Shown here: piece after piece, positions 22,317 through 23,108 of the stretch
How the letters are laid out: each line of letters starts with the position of its first letter
How positions within the stretch are numbered: position 1 is the stretch's first letter
Source of the DNA: JAJPHT01 sp035687045
GTDB lineage: Archaea; Thermoplasmatota; SW-10-69-26; JACQPN01; JAJPHT01
Reading direction: 5' to 3'
Length of the DNA: 23,108 bases
Assembly (NCBI GenBank): GCA_035687045.1
Contig: DASRYU010000196.1
Location: forward strand, 1 to 23,108
The notes under the pieces: model-generated
The model's database searches: none
Told to the model about the DNA's origin: nothing
Seen by the model: only the letters and a program-made list of their open reading frames with translations
Made by a program: the position numbers and the translations under genes

Positions 22317-22889
22317 CTACGAGCGCAGGACGACCCACGCTTCGAACAAGCTCAGGAGCAGGAGGACGCTCACGCTGTACGCGAACGGCACGGCGAGCGC
22401 GCGGAACGGCTTGACGAGCGACCACGTGTACGCGCGCGTGGGCACGAACCCGCGGAGCTCGCGCGCGGCGGTGTACGCGAGCACGAGGACGGCGCACGAC
22501 TCGCCCACCAGGATGGCGGCGGTCGTGGGGAGGTGGAACTGGTCGGGCGTCGTCAGGATGAAGTGCGCCGCGACAAGGAGGGAGGCGGTGACGGAGGCGG
22601 CGAGGAGGAGGCCGACGAGGAAGCGGTTCGTCTTGCTCCGCTCGAAGTAGGCGGCCACGAAGCCGAAGCCGGGCACGACGCACGCGAGCCCGAGGTTGTG
22701 GACAAAGATGTACGCGACGAAGTAGAGCGGGCCGAAGCGCTCCGTCATCGCGTAGAGGAGGCCGAAGGGGGGCTCGCCCAGGAGCGCCGGGAGAACGATG
22801 TCGACGATCCCCTGGAGAAGGCTCAGCGTCGCGAGCAGCGCGAAGAGCGCGAGCATGACGCGGGGCCAACGCGGCGGCGACGTCCTCAC
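22317..22889 (-). CDS. Polytopic membrane protein, unknown function
   Basis: The 190-residue protein is mostly hydrophobic, with five or six predicted membrane helices: VMLALFALLATLSLLQGIVD, LYFVAYIFVHNLGLACVV, GFGFVAAYF, FLVGLLLAASVTASLLVAA, AAILVGESCAVLVLAYTAA and FAYSVSVLLLLSLFEAWVVL. The FVHNLGLACVVPGFG stretch is faintly reminiscent of SpoIIM/DUF95 membrane proteins, but the similarity is too slight to assign. The start GTG 22889 is preceded by GGAGG at seven bases. No soluble domain or charged catalytic motif is visible. It lies 71 bp upstream of the hydrolase gene, which has its own promoter, so a shared operon is uncertain. Confidence 0.72.
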   Translation of the reverse strand: MRTSPPRWPRVMLALFALLATLSLLQGIVDIVLPALLGEPPFGLLYAMTERFGPLYFVAYIFVHNLGLACVVPGFGFVAAYFERSKTNRFLVGLLLAASVTASLLVAAHFILTTPDQFHLPTTAAILVGESCAVLVLAYTAARELRGFVPTRAYTWSLVKPFRALAVPFAYSVSVLLLLSLFEAWVVLRS

Positions 22890-22997
22890 GAATGAGCCTC
22901 CGCGCCGGACGGGGGCTCAGGACGTCATCAACGTTCCGCCATCGCTTCGGGAGAGACCCGATGCATTCATGGCATCCCGGCCGCGGTGACAGCCCCG

Positions 22998-23108
22998 ATG
23001 GTGCATTGTCCGTCCTGCGGCGCGGCCACCAACGCGGGCGCGACGTTCTGCCACGCCTGCGGGGCGACGCTCGCGGCCGCGGCGGCCCCCGCCCCCGCGC
23101 CCGCCGCG
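22998..23108 (+). CDS. N-terminus of a zinc-ribbon protein (truncated by window edge)
   Basis: The visible 37 residues begin MVHCPSCGAATNAGATFCHACGATL, a double CxxC zinc ribbon of the type that starts many archaeal membrane or scaffold proteins, followed by an Ala/Pro-rich linker that runs off the edge. ATG 22998 is used; GTG 22986 in the same frame would add four residues. The rest of the protein, and hence its function, cannot be judged. The gene diverges from the polytopic membrane protein gene across a gap of about 100 bp. Confidence 0.7.
   Translation, partial: MVHCPSCGAATNAGATFCHACGATLAAAAAPAPAPAA

Noticed and set aside
22317..22889. Assignment of the polytopic membrane protein to SpoIIM/DUF95
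   Set aside because: Only a short HN-x-x-x-A-x-x-x-PG-like stretch is reminiscent; helix number and order are not enough to name it.
1..23108. tRNA, rRNA, CRISPR or insertion sequence
   Set aside because: Scanning for T-loop-like GTTCGAATC patterns, regular short repeats with spacers and transposase motifs found nothing convincing. A proper covariance-model search was not possible.

Overview
The window looks like a chromosome segment of a very GC-rich archaeon, most likely Thermoplasmatota. The evidence is a full-length TiaS gene (tRNA-Ile2 agmatinylcytidine synthase, an archaeal enzyme), an archaeal-type phosphoglucosamine/phosphomannomutase beside a sugar-1-phosphate nucleotidylyltransferase, two small proteins resembling the Thermoplasmatota family DUF6015, and many GTG or ATG starts lying 25-27 bp downstream of a TATA-like element, which is the leaderless archaeal promoter layout. 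The phylum is an inference. I saw no tRNA, rRNA, CRISPR array or insertion sequence.

Layout. 1-2600 (minus): a secreted protein built of about seven Cys-rich PPC-like beta-sandwich repeats, whose 3' end is off the window. 2673-4138 (minus): tiaS, preceded by a small ribbon-helix-helix (RHH)-type protein with an 11-bp inverted repeat over its ribosome binding site. 4242-6961: a secreted protein with a His-rich tail (minus, ending at a strong terminator) diverges from a His-rich, double winged-helix regulator (plus, frameshifted). Between their two TATA boxes sits a near-perfect 19-bp inverted repeat. 7005-9435: a small membrane-anchored protein, a GNAT acetyltransferase and a lipoprotein. 9436-11272: a subtilisin-like protease of visibly lower GC, bordered on its 3' side by a repeat remnant, possibly acquired. 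11307-13672 (minus): a two-gene sugar-nucleotide operon. 13755-14843 (minus): a 54-residue microprotein coupled to one DUF6015-like gene, a terminator, then a second DUF6015-like gene. 15134-19007 (plus): a 2x[4Fe-4S] ferredoxin, a MoxR/ChlI-type AAA+ ATPase and a VWA-domain protein; the last two are separated by GC-rich inverted repeats. 18989-22245 (minus): alpha/beta hydrolase (frameshifted), then a winged-helix/STAND-type ATPase, a membrane zinc-ribbon protein and a small YHS-domain protein packed with minimal spacing. 22317-22889 (minus): a polytopic membrane protein. 22998-edge (plus): the start of a zinc-ribbon protein.

How the genes may work together. The divergent His-rich pair with its dyad looks like a self-contained, possibly metal-responsive envelope system. 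The MoxR-VWA pair is a classic chaperone or metal-insertion partnership. GlmM-like mutase and nucleotidylyltransferase carry out consecutive steps toward an NDP-sugar. Two genes each appear to lack one base inside GC-rich runs, which points to residual sequencing error as much as to real decay.
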